Below, in pieces: positions 11,450 to 24,400 of a stretch of 64,000 nt of DNA. The translations under genes were made by a program, and so were the position numbers. A model generated the notes under the pieces. It did not search any database and was not told the origin of the DNA. It worked only from the letters and a program-made list of their open reading frames with translations. Source of the DNA: Malurus cyaneus samueli (Eukaryota; Chordata; Aves; Passeriformes; Maluridae); the NCBI GenBank assembly GCA_009741485.1, contig CM019215.1:73909735-73973734 (forward strand), given 5' to 3'. Every line of letters starts with the position of its first letter. The stretch's first letter is position 1.

Positions 11450-12110
11450 TGCCAAAAGACTTGATATATTTTATTTAATAGTAAAAGAGGCAAAGGGAAG
11501 AAAGAGAAAAGAAAGAAATAGAGGAAGAGTTGTGTGTGGGGGTGGAGGGGACAGGGAGAAGGTGACAGGGGTTAGATGGAAACATATCACCTTTCTGGGG
11601 GTCCCAACAACATCTCACTGCTCTCCTCCATCTGGTCTTCTGGGTGGTCAGGGTCCCCTGCCATGCTGAAAAGTGCAGAATCCAGTGATTAATATGTGTT
11701 TTGGGCAGGTGGGAACACCCACGTGTATCTCCTGGGGAGGGCAAGTTTGACACTGTCTCTTGCATCAGGGTGGTTCTGTTGCATCATGTTGCAGTGCTCT
11801 GGTGTGAGTCTGGGGACCTCTTTGGGGGGGCCTTTGATGGGCCAGGACTCCCCTCTCTGCTGTGGATAAGCATTTCCTGGGGTGAAAGGGCCCCTCAGCT
11901 GGGGCACAGTGTAGGATGGATGTTCATTGCCTCTGACCAGAGGCTTTCTCATCACACACCCAAAACCTCTCTCCCTCCACCCTTTGGTGTCAGGATCTGT
12001 GCTGGCCTGGAAGCTGACATTGCTGGGGCTGGGCTTTCCACCCTGAAGGTGCTAAGCATGATCTCTCAGTGAATGTATTCTTCTCTCCCCAGACCAGTTT
12101 ATCTTCTCTC
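11450..12110. other. Compositionally odd block, possibly an old LTR-type or other repeat
   Basis: The block differs from the surrounding AT-rich intron. It begins with TTTTATTTAATAG, whose complement contains AATAAA. A strongly purine-rich stretch (about 11481-11530) and a G-rich segment (about 11530-11575) follow, then about 500 bases of GC-richer unique-looking sequence. The complement would place a polyadenylation-like signal near one end, as in a long terminal repeat. I could not find clear TG/CA ends, a target-site duplication or any coding domain. It may simply be a local GC-rich intronic segment. Confidence 0.2.
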
Positions 12111-12815
12111 CATCAGTGAGCAGCCCAGGGCCCCAGTCAGAAGGCCAGGTCATAGCATGGTGGTCTTCTCTGTAGCTTTTGTAATACAGTTTTGCTATAA
12201 TAGGCAAAAGTCCTTCATGAAAATGTTTAAGCTGTAAATTATAACTTTTCAGTCTCTGACAGCATTGAGGTGAAATTGTGCTTTGTGAAATAATTAACTT
12301 TTCAACACTTTTCTTCACAAGTGATTTTGTCCTTAAACTGACACCTGAGAACCCGTCAGATTTGAGAGGAACCAAATATTGGTATGAAATTTTGACAATG
12401 CTGATGTTCAGACCATATGAAGGAATATCTTTTTAATAAGTCAACTGTCCAGAATCCTGCAGTTGTGTATAAAACTTCCTTTTGGCATCTCCTGCACTTT
12501 CCCCTTCCAGAAACTGTTCTAGAGAGGATTGGTGGCACAGTGCAGGAGCTCTAGTTGATCAGCTAAAATGTGTCATGGAAGTCTTGATGCAACACCGGAT
12601 CCTGTGCAGAGATCACAGGATGGCAAGGGAAAAACTGATGAAACTGTGGGAGAAACACCTTAGACAAGAAAATCAACATCCTTTCTGAATCAAATGCCTT
12701 GTTGACAAACTGATTTTTTTTTTTTAATCTGAATATTTAGTTAGGGAAGACTTTAATGCAAACTCCTAAGAATAACTTTCACTCAGTTCTTAGCTTGAAA
12801 ATGTTCCTTCCCCAA

Positions 12816-12854
12816 ACTAACTCCTCCTGAATGGGCACTAACTCCTCCTGAATG
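12816..12854. repeat. Direct repeat, 18 bases twice with a 3-base spacer
   Basis: ACTAACTCCTCCTGAATG occurs at 12816-12833 and again at 12837-12854, giving a period of 21 bases. It is a recent small tandem duplication in intron 1. Confidence 0.85.
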
Positions 12855-15800
12855 CTGCCTTTTGTTTCAGACCAGATCTCTGCTAGGTCAGTTCTGCTGG
12901 TTGCTGCACAAGATGTTGCCGGACTTATTTCACATACAGTGCTTATGTCAGCTGTGAAAAACAGTATACTATGATAGTCCTGCACTATTTTGTGTAAAGA
13001 GTTGAATCATAATCATTTACCAATTATTTATATTGGTGGTTAGAAACTGTGAAGTCTCACAGGAAATTTTAATGAGGGGAGTGGGAAAGGCAATAAATTA
13101 GCTTTTACTACATTATATAATTGCAAAATTGTGACACCCCCTGAGGTATCTTGCCTATGTACTGCATCCTCAGCAGCAGAGGCAGTTTTTCATCCTGGTA
13201 TTTTTTTTTTTATACCCTATGAGGTTCCCAGAGTCAAGTGAAGAGTCTCATCAGGTTGGGTGCTAAAAACACAGCCTAGGAGCCTTTTTTCCTCACTTTG
13301 TTTTGATGTCTGAGTTGCATTTAGACATTAGTATTTGATGTATTAAACATGAAGCTTAGTATATCACATCTAGTGCCATCTTACTTTACTGTTCTGATAT
13401 TTTCTCAGGTGATCTGTTGGGATAAAGTGTCTCTGTTGTTTTGGTTCTTTGGTGGATTTTTTGGTGGATTTTTTTTTTTTAGAACCTTAACAACCTCCAT
13501 GGGACTACTGTAAATACTACGGTGCTACTCAATGGTGGTTTTTGTGTGCACTTTTTTTTTATGTGATTGTATTCTGCATTTTGGTACTTGTCCAACGTCA
13601 GCTCTTGCATTTTACTTGTGGCCTGATTTCACTCTGCTGCCTTTGGAGAGATGAGACTTGTCTCTTAATAAGAAAATTGGGACTGAAAGTATAGCAATAT
13701 TCCAAATGTCAATCCTTCAAGCAGTGGTTTTTGGTTTTTTTTTTAAGTGAATTTGCACTCTGAAAGTGGCCAACTGCTGTTAACCGAAAGTAATCTTCAT
13801 AAATCTGCTTATGATGTTCATTTTTATGTAACTGTCAACTGAGCAATGCAAAATGATTTTATATGTGTGTGTTTAGTCAGTTTGTCTCCAAAAAGTAAAT
13901 TTTGTCTAAGCTCAGTGCTTATATTGCATGTTGTTGTCTAGATCACATGGCAGAGGCAGGAGGGTTGGACACAGAACTTAAATGAGCTGCTCTGCTACTG
14001 TCAGTTTCTCATAAAACAGAATTTTCTAAAAAAATGAACAGACTGTATGTGGTTCAAGCATGTGTGTTTATACACATGCTCGCAGCTACAGATTTGTGGG
14101 AGATTTAGGCTTTTAGAAGTTGCTAATTTTTTCAAAAGCTGTTTAGTAAGTAACTTAGTGACTAACATCCATGTTGTTTCATAAAATGTTATTCTTTCAT
14201 AAAATGCTTCTGGGGGGAAGGGAGGGCCTCTTTGTATATTAATATTTTGTTAATAGAGATAACTCCCTAGAGTACAGTCAGTTAGCTTATCTTTGACTTG
14301 GATGGTAGCTTTGCATGGTGCAAGGCTAACTGGATGCTCTTCTGTATATAAAAAAAAAAAACCAAAAACTTGTTAACTGGGTGTCAGTCAGAGTTCTGAA
14401 TAAACTTTGAAGCTGGGGATGCCTGACATGGAAAGCTTCCAGCATTCTTAGCTATGGTGGTAGAAGTCCAGGACTTGCACATCCTTGTGCTTCTTTTACT
14501 CACTTCCCAAATGCGTGGAAAGAGACACTTCGGTAACTCTTCTAAACTGAATGTGAACATCCTTCTGCCAAACTGGACTTTGTAAAATCCAAACTGATCT
14601 TGATACTGTGAGGGGAAAAAAATAAAAATCAACATATATTCAGAATTTGGTAAGTGATTTTAAATCTAAACTGCTAACCCCAAAAAACTCCTCGGCAAAC
14701 TGAGTTTTCTGGGGGTTTCAGTCCTTTGGCCACTTCTGGGATTCCTTACTTCTGGGAACAATTCCTAACTAGGAATTGGTTTGCTTCTTCATGGGTCTTG
14801 TTTGTGTTAGAAAAGTGATTGGCAGAAGGCAGTGGATGACATTTGAGGGCTGAAATGCACAAGTGGTTTATTTCTGCTCTTTGTTTTATACTTAGCTATG
14901 GCCTATTTTTTAATACAGGACACGTGCTTTGCTAAATTAGGACAACTATTTCATTAAGGAGTAGAGACCTTCAAAAGCTGAAAAACAGGTGGTGGGCTGG
15001 CAGTAAAATCTGTTCCTTCTTGATGAGAAGAAGAACTATGCAACATTTTCTATGTGTATGGGTATGCAGCTTGTGATTGGATAGATGAGCTTCAGGACTT
15101 GGTTATTCAGGTAGCATTGAGGTCGAGAACTCGTAGTGTTGTGGCTGAACTTTGGGGGGAAAAGCTGTTAGTTCTGTCTGATCACACCCCTCATTTTAGT
15201 TCCCAATGTCCTTGTGTGCCTTCTAGCACAGACATGGCATTGAGAATGGGTTTATGTGAGACCTCCTTGAAGGAACTGAAGCACAAAGGAGTTGTTGCCA
15301 TCTTGTTGTGATTGAGTTGGCTGTGTCCAAGCAGGTATTTAAGGAAAAAGTTTCAACTCAGTGCCAATATCCAAACTCAAAAGTAATGTGTTGGCAAAAT
15401 AGGTTGCTTCACCCTATACACTTTTGTGTCCTCAGCCTTAAACAAGTAAACAGGGAAAAATGGTTGTCTTTTGGGGATTTTTTTTTTACCCTTTTATACA
15501 TTTCTTGGAGTAAAGTGAGCAACAGGAAGCTCTTTTTCATGCCCATGTTTTGAATCAGGAAATTCCTGTCTGCAATGCAAAAATTTATCAAATCAACATC
15601 TGGTACCACGTGGCACTTTCCTTTCTCAGGGATTTGTGTACAAATGTGTATAATAGCTACAGTAATGCCATACTGAACTCTTTTCAAGCAGCCTATTAGC
15701 TTGGCGGAAGGTATTTTAATACTCTTTCCGGTGAATCTATTTTAAAAACTATCTTCGTCAATTTCCTTCTTTTTTCCTGGAAAAAGAAAACCAAATGAAA

Positions 15801-16499
15801 TTTGCAGATGATACAAAAGGAGCAGTTATGAGGTCAGCTGTCTTTTTGTTCAGTTGGTATTTTCAAGAAAGAAAAAGGACTCCAAAACCACTGCCATAAT
15901 ATAGATGATTGTTAACTAGGAAGAGCTCCTTTTGATCAAGAGTTACACAACCTTGTTTCACAGTAAAAGGAGAATTTGTATCAACTCCAGTTGTCCCATG
16001 ACAAGTCTAACCTTAATAGTTTGTGAATTGTTCTTGTCATTTTTGCTTGTATGACTGCATGCATTGAGAAGAAGCACTCCATCTATTTAAGACTCGGATA
16101 TTATTTTGTTGCCAGATTGCACACAATCCTATTTCTGTGTAAGTGGCTGCATGGAGCAGAGAAACTTGGAAATTTTTCTCAAACTGTGTAATAATTACTT
16201 AGGGTGAGTATTTTGCTTAATCTTATCTTTGAGAGATAGTAATGCTATCGTGGGAGCTGATGAAGACATTTGAGAATTTCTTATGGTACCATAGCTCTTG
16301 TATTGTTTTGTCACTGGTGCAATGATGGCAGTCCTTGATCTTGTTCATCACTGGAGGGCAAGACAAAGGGCAACAGCTGGTCACCAAAAAATGCACTCAA
16401 CATATGTTTTTTGGGTTTTTCTGTAGTACCTAGTAAAATGTATTTTTATTCCATTTTTTCATTTGCTTTTTCTAAGTCAGTTTCTTGTGGCATCACCAT

Positions 16500-16997
16500 G
16501 AAATTGTAGTGTAGTTTAGATTGGAAGGGACCTTTTAAATGTCACCTAATTCAATCCCCCTGCAATGAGCAGGGACATCTTCAATGAGACCAGGTTGCTC
16601 ACAGCCCTTTCCAACCTGGCCATTAATGTTTCCAGGGATGGGGTATCCACCACCTTGCTGGGCAACCTGTTCCAGTGTTTTACCACCCTCACTGTAAAAT
16701 AATATTTCCTTATATCTGGTCTAAATCTTTTAGCTTAGAACCAATACCCCTATTGCAACAGGCCCTACTACAAAGTCTGTCCCCATCTTATAAGTCCTCT
16801 GTAAGTATTGAAAGGTTGCAATAAGGTCTTCACCAGGCTGAACAACCCCAACTTTCTCAGCCTGTTCTCATAGAAAATGTGTTCCAACACCCTGGTCATT
16901 TCTGTGGTTCTTCTCTGGACTTGTTCCAACAGGTCCATGTCTCTCCTGTGCTATGGTCCCCAGAACTGGATGCCATAGTCCAGCTGTTGTCTTGCAT
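16500..16997 (-). mobile_element. CR1 LINE fragment, 3' end, minus orientation
   Basis: On the + strand the block opens with the motif TTGGAAGGGACC and continues with the avian CR1 landmarks in order. These are TTTCCAGGGATGGGG, GGGCAACCTGTTCCAGTG, ACCCTCACTGTAAA, GGCTGAACAACCCCAAC, TTCTCTGGACTTGTTCCAAC and CCCCAGAACTGGATGC. The order is that of the reverse complement of a CR1 3' region, so the element lies on the minus strand. About 500 bases remain, 5'-truncated as is usual for CR1. Many substitutions suggest it is old. It has no coding capacity. Confidence 0.93.
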
Positions 16998-17469
16998 AAC
17001 TTTATTTTAAAAAAAGTTGTGAAAACAATTAGCTATTACTGAAATATTAGGTAAAAAATGTTGATGTACTATTACAGCTTGAACTGTTAGAATTTTTGAA
17101 ACTTCAGATACACTAAAAGAGGTATAAAAAAGCCTCATAGCAGGAGGATTTCAATTCCAGTTAGCCATGCTAGCATTAGGCCGAAGCTAGCTGTAGGTTC
17201 CTGAATGTCAAAAATATCTTGTAGCTGACCTTCCTCCTCAGGTTTGTGGATGATTGCCCTCTTTTTAGCCAACAAGCCCGAAGGGCCTCAACTATTTTAG
17301 CATAGTTTGAGAATATAGGTGCTTTTACTCCAGAGCTTGTTGCTGGGGAATTTTTCTTGTTTTGGAATACTAGACTGGCAGTGGAGATCTGTACAGACAG
17401 TAAAATTATAACCTTTTCCAGTGATCTCTTGGCCATACATCAATGTCCATAGAGCCTGAAGAACACAAA

Positions 17470-18405
17470 CGCAAGGATTGGAAGTGACACCTCTGGAGAT
17501 CTCCAACCCAACCTGCTGCCCAAAATGAAGCCAGCTAGAGCAGATTACCCATCATATTGTGCAGTCAGATTTGCAGCACTCCAAAGATGAAGACATTACA
17601 GTGTCCCTTACCAGCCTGTTTCAGTGCTCAGCCACCTGTAGGTTTTAAAAGAAGAAAAAAAAAAAAGCTTTAATGTGTAAGTGAAAATGCTCGTATTTCT
17701 GTTTGTGACCATTCCCTCTTGTCTGTTCACTGGCTGTCACTGAGAAAATTCTGTCATCTTTACTCCACTCTCTCTACTCTCCAGGTTTTTATACACATTG
17801 ATAAGATTCTGAGTCCCCTCTTTTCCAGAGTGAAGTGTCTTAGCTCTCTAAATATCTTTCTGTCTGGCAGGCCAGTCAGGTTTCAGTTTTGTCTCACTGT
17901 CCACTTAGCTAGTCTGCACTTCATCCATTTGTTTGTCAAGGTGCTATGGAAAACAAGAGTTGAGGAGTCTTGCTAAAGTCGGATAAACCACTTATGTACT
18001 TCCCTTGTTCACTGAGCCAGCTGCTTCCTTATCAGTGTCAGTCAGCTTGGTCAAGCATGGCTTCCACTTATAAATTCATGCTAAAAACTTCCAGTCACCT
18101 TCTTGGCTTGGAAATGTTTTCCAGGAAGTTCTGTCACTTTTCCTGGATGAGATGATTCTGACCAGCCTGTGGCTCCCTGGATTGTCCTCCAGGCTGTTCT
18201 AGAGAAAGGAATGTGTTTTACTTTTGTCCAGTTCTCAGGAACCTCTCCTGATCACCATGACCTTTCTGCAGTAATTGTGTGACCTTGCCATGAGATTGGC
18301 AGATCACACTGCCAGTATCATTGTCTCCATTAGTCTCATGGATTTGTCTGTCCAGTTTAGTTAAATGTTCCCTAACTTGATCCTCCTGTACTTCTACTGG
18401 TTAAT
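17470..18405 (-). mobile_element. CR1 LINE fragment with 3' end and reverse-transcriptase region, minus orientation
   Basis: The left part (17470-17870) matches the CR1 3' end: GACACCTCTGGAGATC, CCAACCTGCTGC, TTCAGTGCTCAGCCACC, CATTCCCTCTTGTC and TTTTATACACATTGATAAG. The right part (about 17890-18405) matches the reverse-transcriptase region. On the minus strand near 17969-17990 it reads VVY followed, after a frameshift, by DFSK of the family's conserved YLDFSKAFD segment. Further right it recalls the region encoding GKVMEQLI. The sequence normally lying between these two regions is missing, so the copy has an internal deletion as well as frameshifts. It is an old, inactive copy and belongs to a different subfamily from its neighbour at 16500. 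Confidence 0.85.
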
Positions 18406-21400
18406 TATGTTTAGAAAAGCTACTACTAGGCTTTCAGAAGCAATAGAGTTCAGCTGTAGCAAGTTCTGGCAAGTGTGAAGGCTGTATTACAGTAGTTGAG
18501 TATCTCTAAACAGTGCTCTGTAAACTTGTGTCTACAGCTGGTTTGGAGTTTTGCAGTTATAATTTATTTTTACCTTATATTATTAATGCAAAAAGTCTTC
18601 ATTTCCACTGGATGTAGAAACTCACGTTTTCTCAATGACTACACTTTCTCTTGGCAGAGAACAGATAGAATAGAAGAATCCTCCTAAGAGTTGTGGTGGT
18701 AGAATCTGGCTCTGCATTTTTTTGTTGCTGTTTCTGGCAGCAGCAATGGTCTGTACTTTTCATAAAAGCTTCTTCAGTTGAGTTTTGCTTGCTTCAGGAG
18801 GAACAACTAGCCCAGGAGGACATTTTTTTGCTCTCTCAGAAAATTAAGACCGTTACTTTAATTAATAAAGTTGTATTAATAATAACAAGAAATCACTTCT
18901 GCCATGTTCAAATTGATGTAGCCATGACTGGTAAAAATATTTGACAGTAATCCTTTTTCTACTGGTATAAAGATTTGCTTCTTTCCATGTATTCAAGAAT
19001 TGAATCAAAAACTATTAAAATCCCCCATTTAAGTTGTGGAAGGTTAATATTCCAGTTTAGAAGAAATGGCTTACTTTTCATAAGTGAAATAATTAAGTAA
19101 GATTGTCTTAATTTTTCTTCTGAAAGCAATCATTACCAGATGACATGGTTAATTTTTACTCCTCTAAAGAGTTAGTAGATGCTTCTCAGTTTGGAGTCTT
19201 CTATTTGATACTAAAGTTATGTACAGGACAGCAGGTTTGGGGTATTGCTATGTCTGATGCTACTTGGCAGTTGAATTTGCATTTTGATTTTAGTACCAAA
19301 AAGCTACCTCTAGGGTAATTCACCTGTTAATGTTATCTATTCCTTGAAAACTTGCTCTGTGGGAGAGGGGGTAACTTTCTAGAAAGGTGAAAGGTTAGGT
19401 GTTCTGTAGCATCAGAACTACAGCCACAGTGCATGAATTAAAATGTTCCAATGTACGATTTTGGGGCGACTTTTAAAAACTGTTTTTCTTTCCATTTGTA
19501 TGTATAGACTAGACAGTATAGTCCAGTCTGAAGTTTTCTTTGGCACTCAGTTAGGCATGAGCAGAATATTTTGCTTATGTCTTCATTTCTCTTGGGAAAT
19601 TATTGCTCTTTACTCCCCTGTGGGTGTACCTTTTGTTGCCCTGCATGGTTGTCTTTGTGGAAAAACACAAATGCTTATAGTGAGTATTTATTTCTCTTGC
19701 CAGGAACTAGTAGAACAAAGGTGAATATGAAACTTCCTCTCCATCAAACAATTACTAACTTTTCCTGCTTTAACTCTGGTTTTAAAAGGCTCCATATGAG
19801 AGCCTTTCTTGTATCTGAGAAATTATCTGACTGCGAATTGGCTTACAGTTTATCAAGAGGAATAAAATTCACAGGAATTGTCAATTAGGGGAAGGGTTAG
19901 TTTCCATTTGGTTGTCCAGGAATTTATTGATTCAAGTATTATTTTGGTTTAGGTCTTTGATAATAATGTAATTTGCTTCTCATCATGTCAGTACATAGGG
20001 CAAGCTGCATTTGTCCCTTCAGGAGCTGAGCTGTGTTGACTGCCCAGCATCTTTAAAATGATGGGTGTTTCCATAGGAATGTCAGGTAGTGAAGTGGAAT
20101 TGAACAGCCTTATCGCTCACCTTGTTTTTAAGCACAGATTTGGCAGCAGATTTAGGACACAGTGAATGTTGCAGACCTGTTCCTTTCTAGGTTTCCAGCT
20201 GCTTTCTTTTTGGCAGGTCTCATTTTCTACAGAAAATAAATTCTTGCCCTTTTGTGGATAAGATCTCCTCCTGCCCTTCCCGTTGCCATGTCTGTCACTG
20301 AAGTGTAGGGTTTCTTCATTAAGTCCCTACATGAGCAAAAACATTCCTAGAAAGTGAAGTTTAGCTTTCCCAGGATTAGAGTCTAACCCAGAACAAGTCT
20401 AGTCAGACACAGGAGCCTTTCACGCAGCAGTTGGCTGTCAGTGGTTGTGTGGTTTGTCTGTTTGTGCCTTTTAAGCACTGATTAATCCTACCCGTGTTTT
20501 TCTCAATTTTCTTCCTAACTGAGGTCTCAGCACTTGACTGAAAGGAATGTGGAGGGTGGGACATAGAGCCTGGGCTTTTTGTTAATTGAGTCATACTGGT
20601 AACAGCCGTGTTTCTAACACTAGCCATCCATGATTTTGAGAAAAGATAAAACAAATTGTGAAGGATTCTGTAGATTTAGAAGATATTTTTGAGCCAAGGC
20701 CAGATCTCTAACTATGCACTTGGGAGAAGGATCATCACACAATCTTGCTTTAACTCTGTAGATGCTGGCTAATGGGTATGATGTGTGAATGAAATCCCTG
20801 TAAAATTACTAGAACTCATTCTTCTAAGTTATTCTTTTAGATGAACAAATTTGGTATCTACCAAGGACTGAAAGGGGTACAAATGGCACACAGCTACTGG
20901 ACAGCCCTGTGAGGAGAGCCCTCCTGTCTGCTGGCTCATACCCAAAAGCCGCTGTTTTGTAGGAGATGAGTTCTTTGTCATGCCTGGTGAAGTCTTGAAG
21001 TGGATGGCATTCTCCAGAGACAATGAACATGCTCTAATATAAAAAGTCTCTGGAATGAATAGGATAGACAAGCCCACTTGTTGGAATGCAGCAATCGAGG
21101 CCTCATGAGGGATGCTGCTTTGTGCACCCACATATGGAACGGCAGGGTGGAGAAGGGGGCAGTCTCACTGAAGTTCCTCAGTCTATCACACAAATCCTTA
21201 AGAAGGCAGCATGACCACAGTTAAACAAGTGTGATGTGTTTTATTTTCACTTTGACATGACAAATCTGCTTTTGCTTTGTGTGCTTTTAACCTGTAGTAG
21301 TTGGAGAAGTGCCGTATGAGCAATGTGGGATCTCAAGGGCAGATGCAGAGAATTCTTGGTGTTTTCATTGATTTCTAATCCCCTTTAATTTAGAATGCTC

Positions 21401-24400
21401 TCATATACTGTGTGATGATGGTGCAGTGCTGCTCTGTGGTACTTTGGGAGTCAGCTTTTTCAAGTTCCACAAGTCCTTTGACATTTCTTCCACCTCCTCT
21501 CCACAGGAGCAACAAGTATGCATAGTTTCTTCTTTATGGTTCTTGTAGGTACTGTATTTCACCTGCTTGAGATTTGACCTCTTGGAGGTTCTTTCATGTT
21601 CTATAAAAACCTTCTTGTTATGAGCAAGAAGTGCTGCTATCCCTTGCTATCTCCTTTCCATCCTCGTGTGTTTGGGTGTGTGTTGCCAATACAAATTATA
21701 GCTGCTTGAACAAGATAGGGCATTGGAGATTTGGGGACTGTACTTTAGCTGGTAGCAGTGGATGTCAGAACTAAGACTAATAAAGCTGTTCCACCTGCTC
21801 TTGCCCATTTTACCAAATGTAGGTACTTGAGGCTGATTTGAAGATGAAGCTTGCTTCTTATCAGCATTTATTTCATTGTAACAACACATGCTCCTCCAGT
21901 GTGAGGATATTTAACTTACTTTTCTATATACTGGACCATAGGACGTTTCAGAAAAAAAAAACAAAACAATGTAAACTCAAATACATATTCCAGAGTCTTG
22001 AGTCTTAAAGCTCAGAAAGTACAAAGAGGTGGAGCTGCAGTGAAAAGATGTGTGTTTTTTGCTGGACCACATAAGAGATGCTTGGATATCCAGCAGAAAC
22101 TTGGCTTAAGCTAATAAAATGAATGAATGCTCTAGGGACAATAGCCCTATCTGCTTCACTAGTGAATCGTTTGGTGAACTAGATGTTCCTGAACTATGTT
22201 GTGTGTGTTTGGATGATGGAAAATGGTGGAGGAACAGTGAATTATGTTAAGTGTTCTCTGCTGTTCTCTTCTACAGCAATTTCAAAATTGAGTTTGCTTC
22301 AGTTTTGAGAAAAGAACCTTATATTGTGGTGTAGCTGAGTCTCTTTCCTCTGGGGCAAGAGCTGCTGCTTTTTAATGGATTTTTCTTAAGTGCTTTATAT
22401 ATTTTTTAAAAAATCTCCTTCATGATAAAGCCATGAAAATTTAAAAAGAAAAAACTCAGTATGCTCATTCTTACATGTTGGCTTTGCATTTGCCTGCCAG
22501 ACAGCTGAAGTCTTATGCTAGTGATACCAGGACTGCAAACAATTAATACAGCTTTGCAGAAATCAAAAATGTGTGATGAGAACAGAAATACCAGAACAAC
22601 AAAATTCTTGAAGCAACTGGCCTTAATTTTAATTTCTGTACATATATTGGAGATGTTGTATATTCATACTACATACTGTTGTTAAATTTGGGTGGTTTTG
22701 TTTTCCTGTGTAGTGTTTTTTTTTTTTTTGTTTTTTTTTAAATGGCATTCGCAACTTTCTTTGAGCCTCTAGTTCTTCTTAGTATATGTGCTAGGTTAAT
22801 GGAATTTCTGAAATTTTAAGCTCTAGAATTCCAATATGAATCCTCAAAGAGTTTTTCAGTCTGGTTCTAGTAAAATGGCTTTGAAGAGTTAAGGCTGAGA
22901 ATATGATTTTCAGTGCTGTGTGGTCAATCACAATTGACTTTTGTGATCTAAAAAGAAGGCTTTTTTCTGAAATATTTCATTTGAGGAATTGAACTGTATT
23001 TTTTTTTTTAATTTAGAATACAATATTCAGATAAGCACAGTCCCATGTACTGTTGTGCCTTTAGAAAAAGATGCAAAAAAACAAATACAAGTAATGCAAG
23101 AATGAAGTGTGTTAAGGAGATTGGAAACCAGACCATTATACTTGCCTTGAGACTGTCTAGCCAGTCAGGGAAGTGATTAAATCCTGACAATCTTCCGAAC
23201 TGCATCAGCTGAGTCCTGATAATTCTGCATCTGAGCAGTGGCAGAGTAACTCCTCTGAAGGGGAGCTGGGCAGTCACAGCTTTGGTGAACTTTAACAGGT
23301 TTGCTGCTGCCTTTCATTTACTGAAGGACTGACTTTGATCTTCCTCATGTGCAGTAGGTAAAAAGAAGTGCAGTAGCTTAATATTATCTTTCCTGTTCGG
23401 CAATAGTCCAAGACATCTCAAGGGCATGGCATATCAGGTGATCCTTCAGTGCTTGCCAATGAAGTTGGAAAGAGTATCACTTTTTTTTATTCTTGAAGAT
23501 TGACTCTTCACTTGACATAAGAAAACTCGTAGAGATTGCATCAGTTGTGAACGGTAAATGGACAGCTCTTCCTATCTGATGTTTTGTCACTGCTTTGCCT
23601 CTTACACAAGGATTTCTTCTGAAGGGTAGTGGATTTATGATTTGGTAAAATTATGTGGAAAGAACACCATTTGGATAAGTGGCACAAAGGCTTTCAGAAG
23701 TATTTCAAAGAGAGTTTGCCTCTTGAATTACTTTGTGTGCTATCTTGCTGTATGAACTGCAGTGAAGCTCTGTGACCACGTTAGAAGCAATTAAGGATGG
23801 GTAACAAAGATGTGATAAAGTAATGGGAAAGATGGGTAATAAAGACCATTTTTCCAGGTAGGGCTTTGAATGTTTGAATGAAGTTGAAAACAGAAGTGGT
23901 AAGGAATCCATCCAGAAGCTGACAAAGGAATTTGTTTGTAATTTTGGCTCAAACCTGGTATTGCTCTTTCAAGAGCTGCCCCTCAGATTGTTTCTCTACA
24001 GCTGAAAGCAAACTCCAGTCTAGAATTAATCTGGATTCACCTTAATCTGTTCTGAGAGATGAACATCAGTTGTCTGACTCTGTGATCCATTTAGTCAGTA
24101 AATCCAAGTGCCTGCTGCCCTCTTGTAAATCTGACAACAATGCCTCATAGTTCAGTAACTGTTTGCAAGCCAGTAAACCCTTGGGTACATTCCCATGTGC
24201 AGATAACTGGTTGGTGGCAACTGCTGCTTGAATCTGTACAGCTCAGGTAGTACTTTTTTCTTCATTGGTGTCATTCAGAGGTTTTTAACATCCTGAAGAA
24301 TTGTCCGTGACACCTTCTAATCACTTTAGAGTAAATTATAAAGTGGCTAGGAAGTTATTCTTCCCTTGTTCAATGGTGTGGTTGTATTTCGAGTCAAGTA

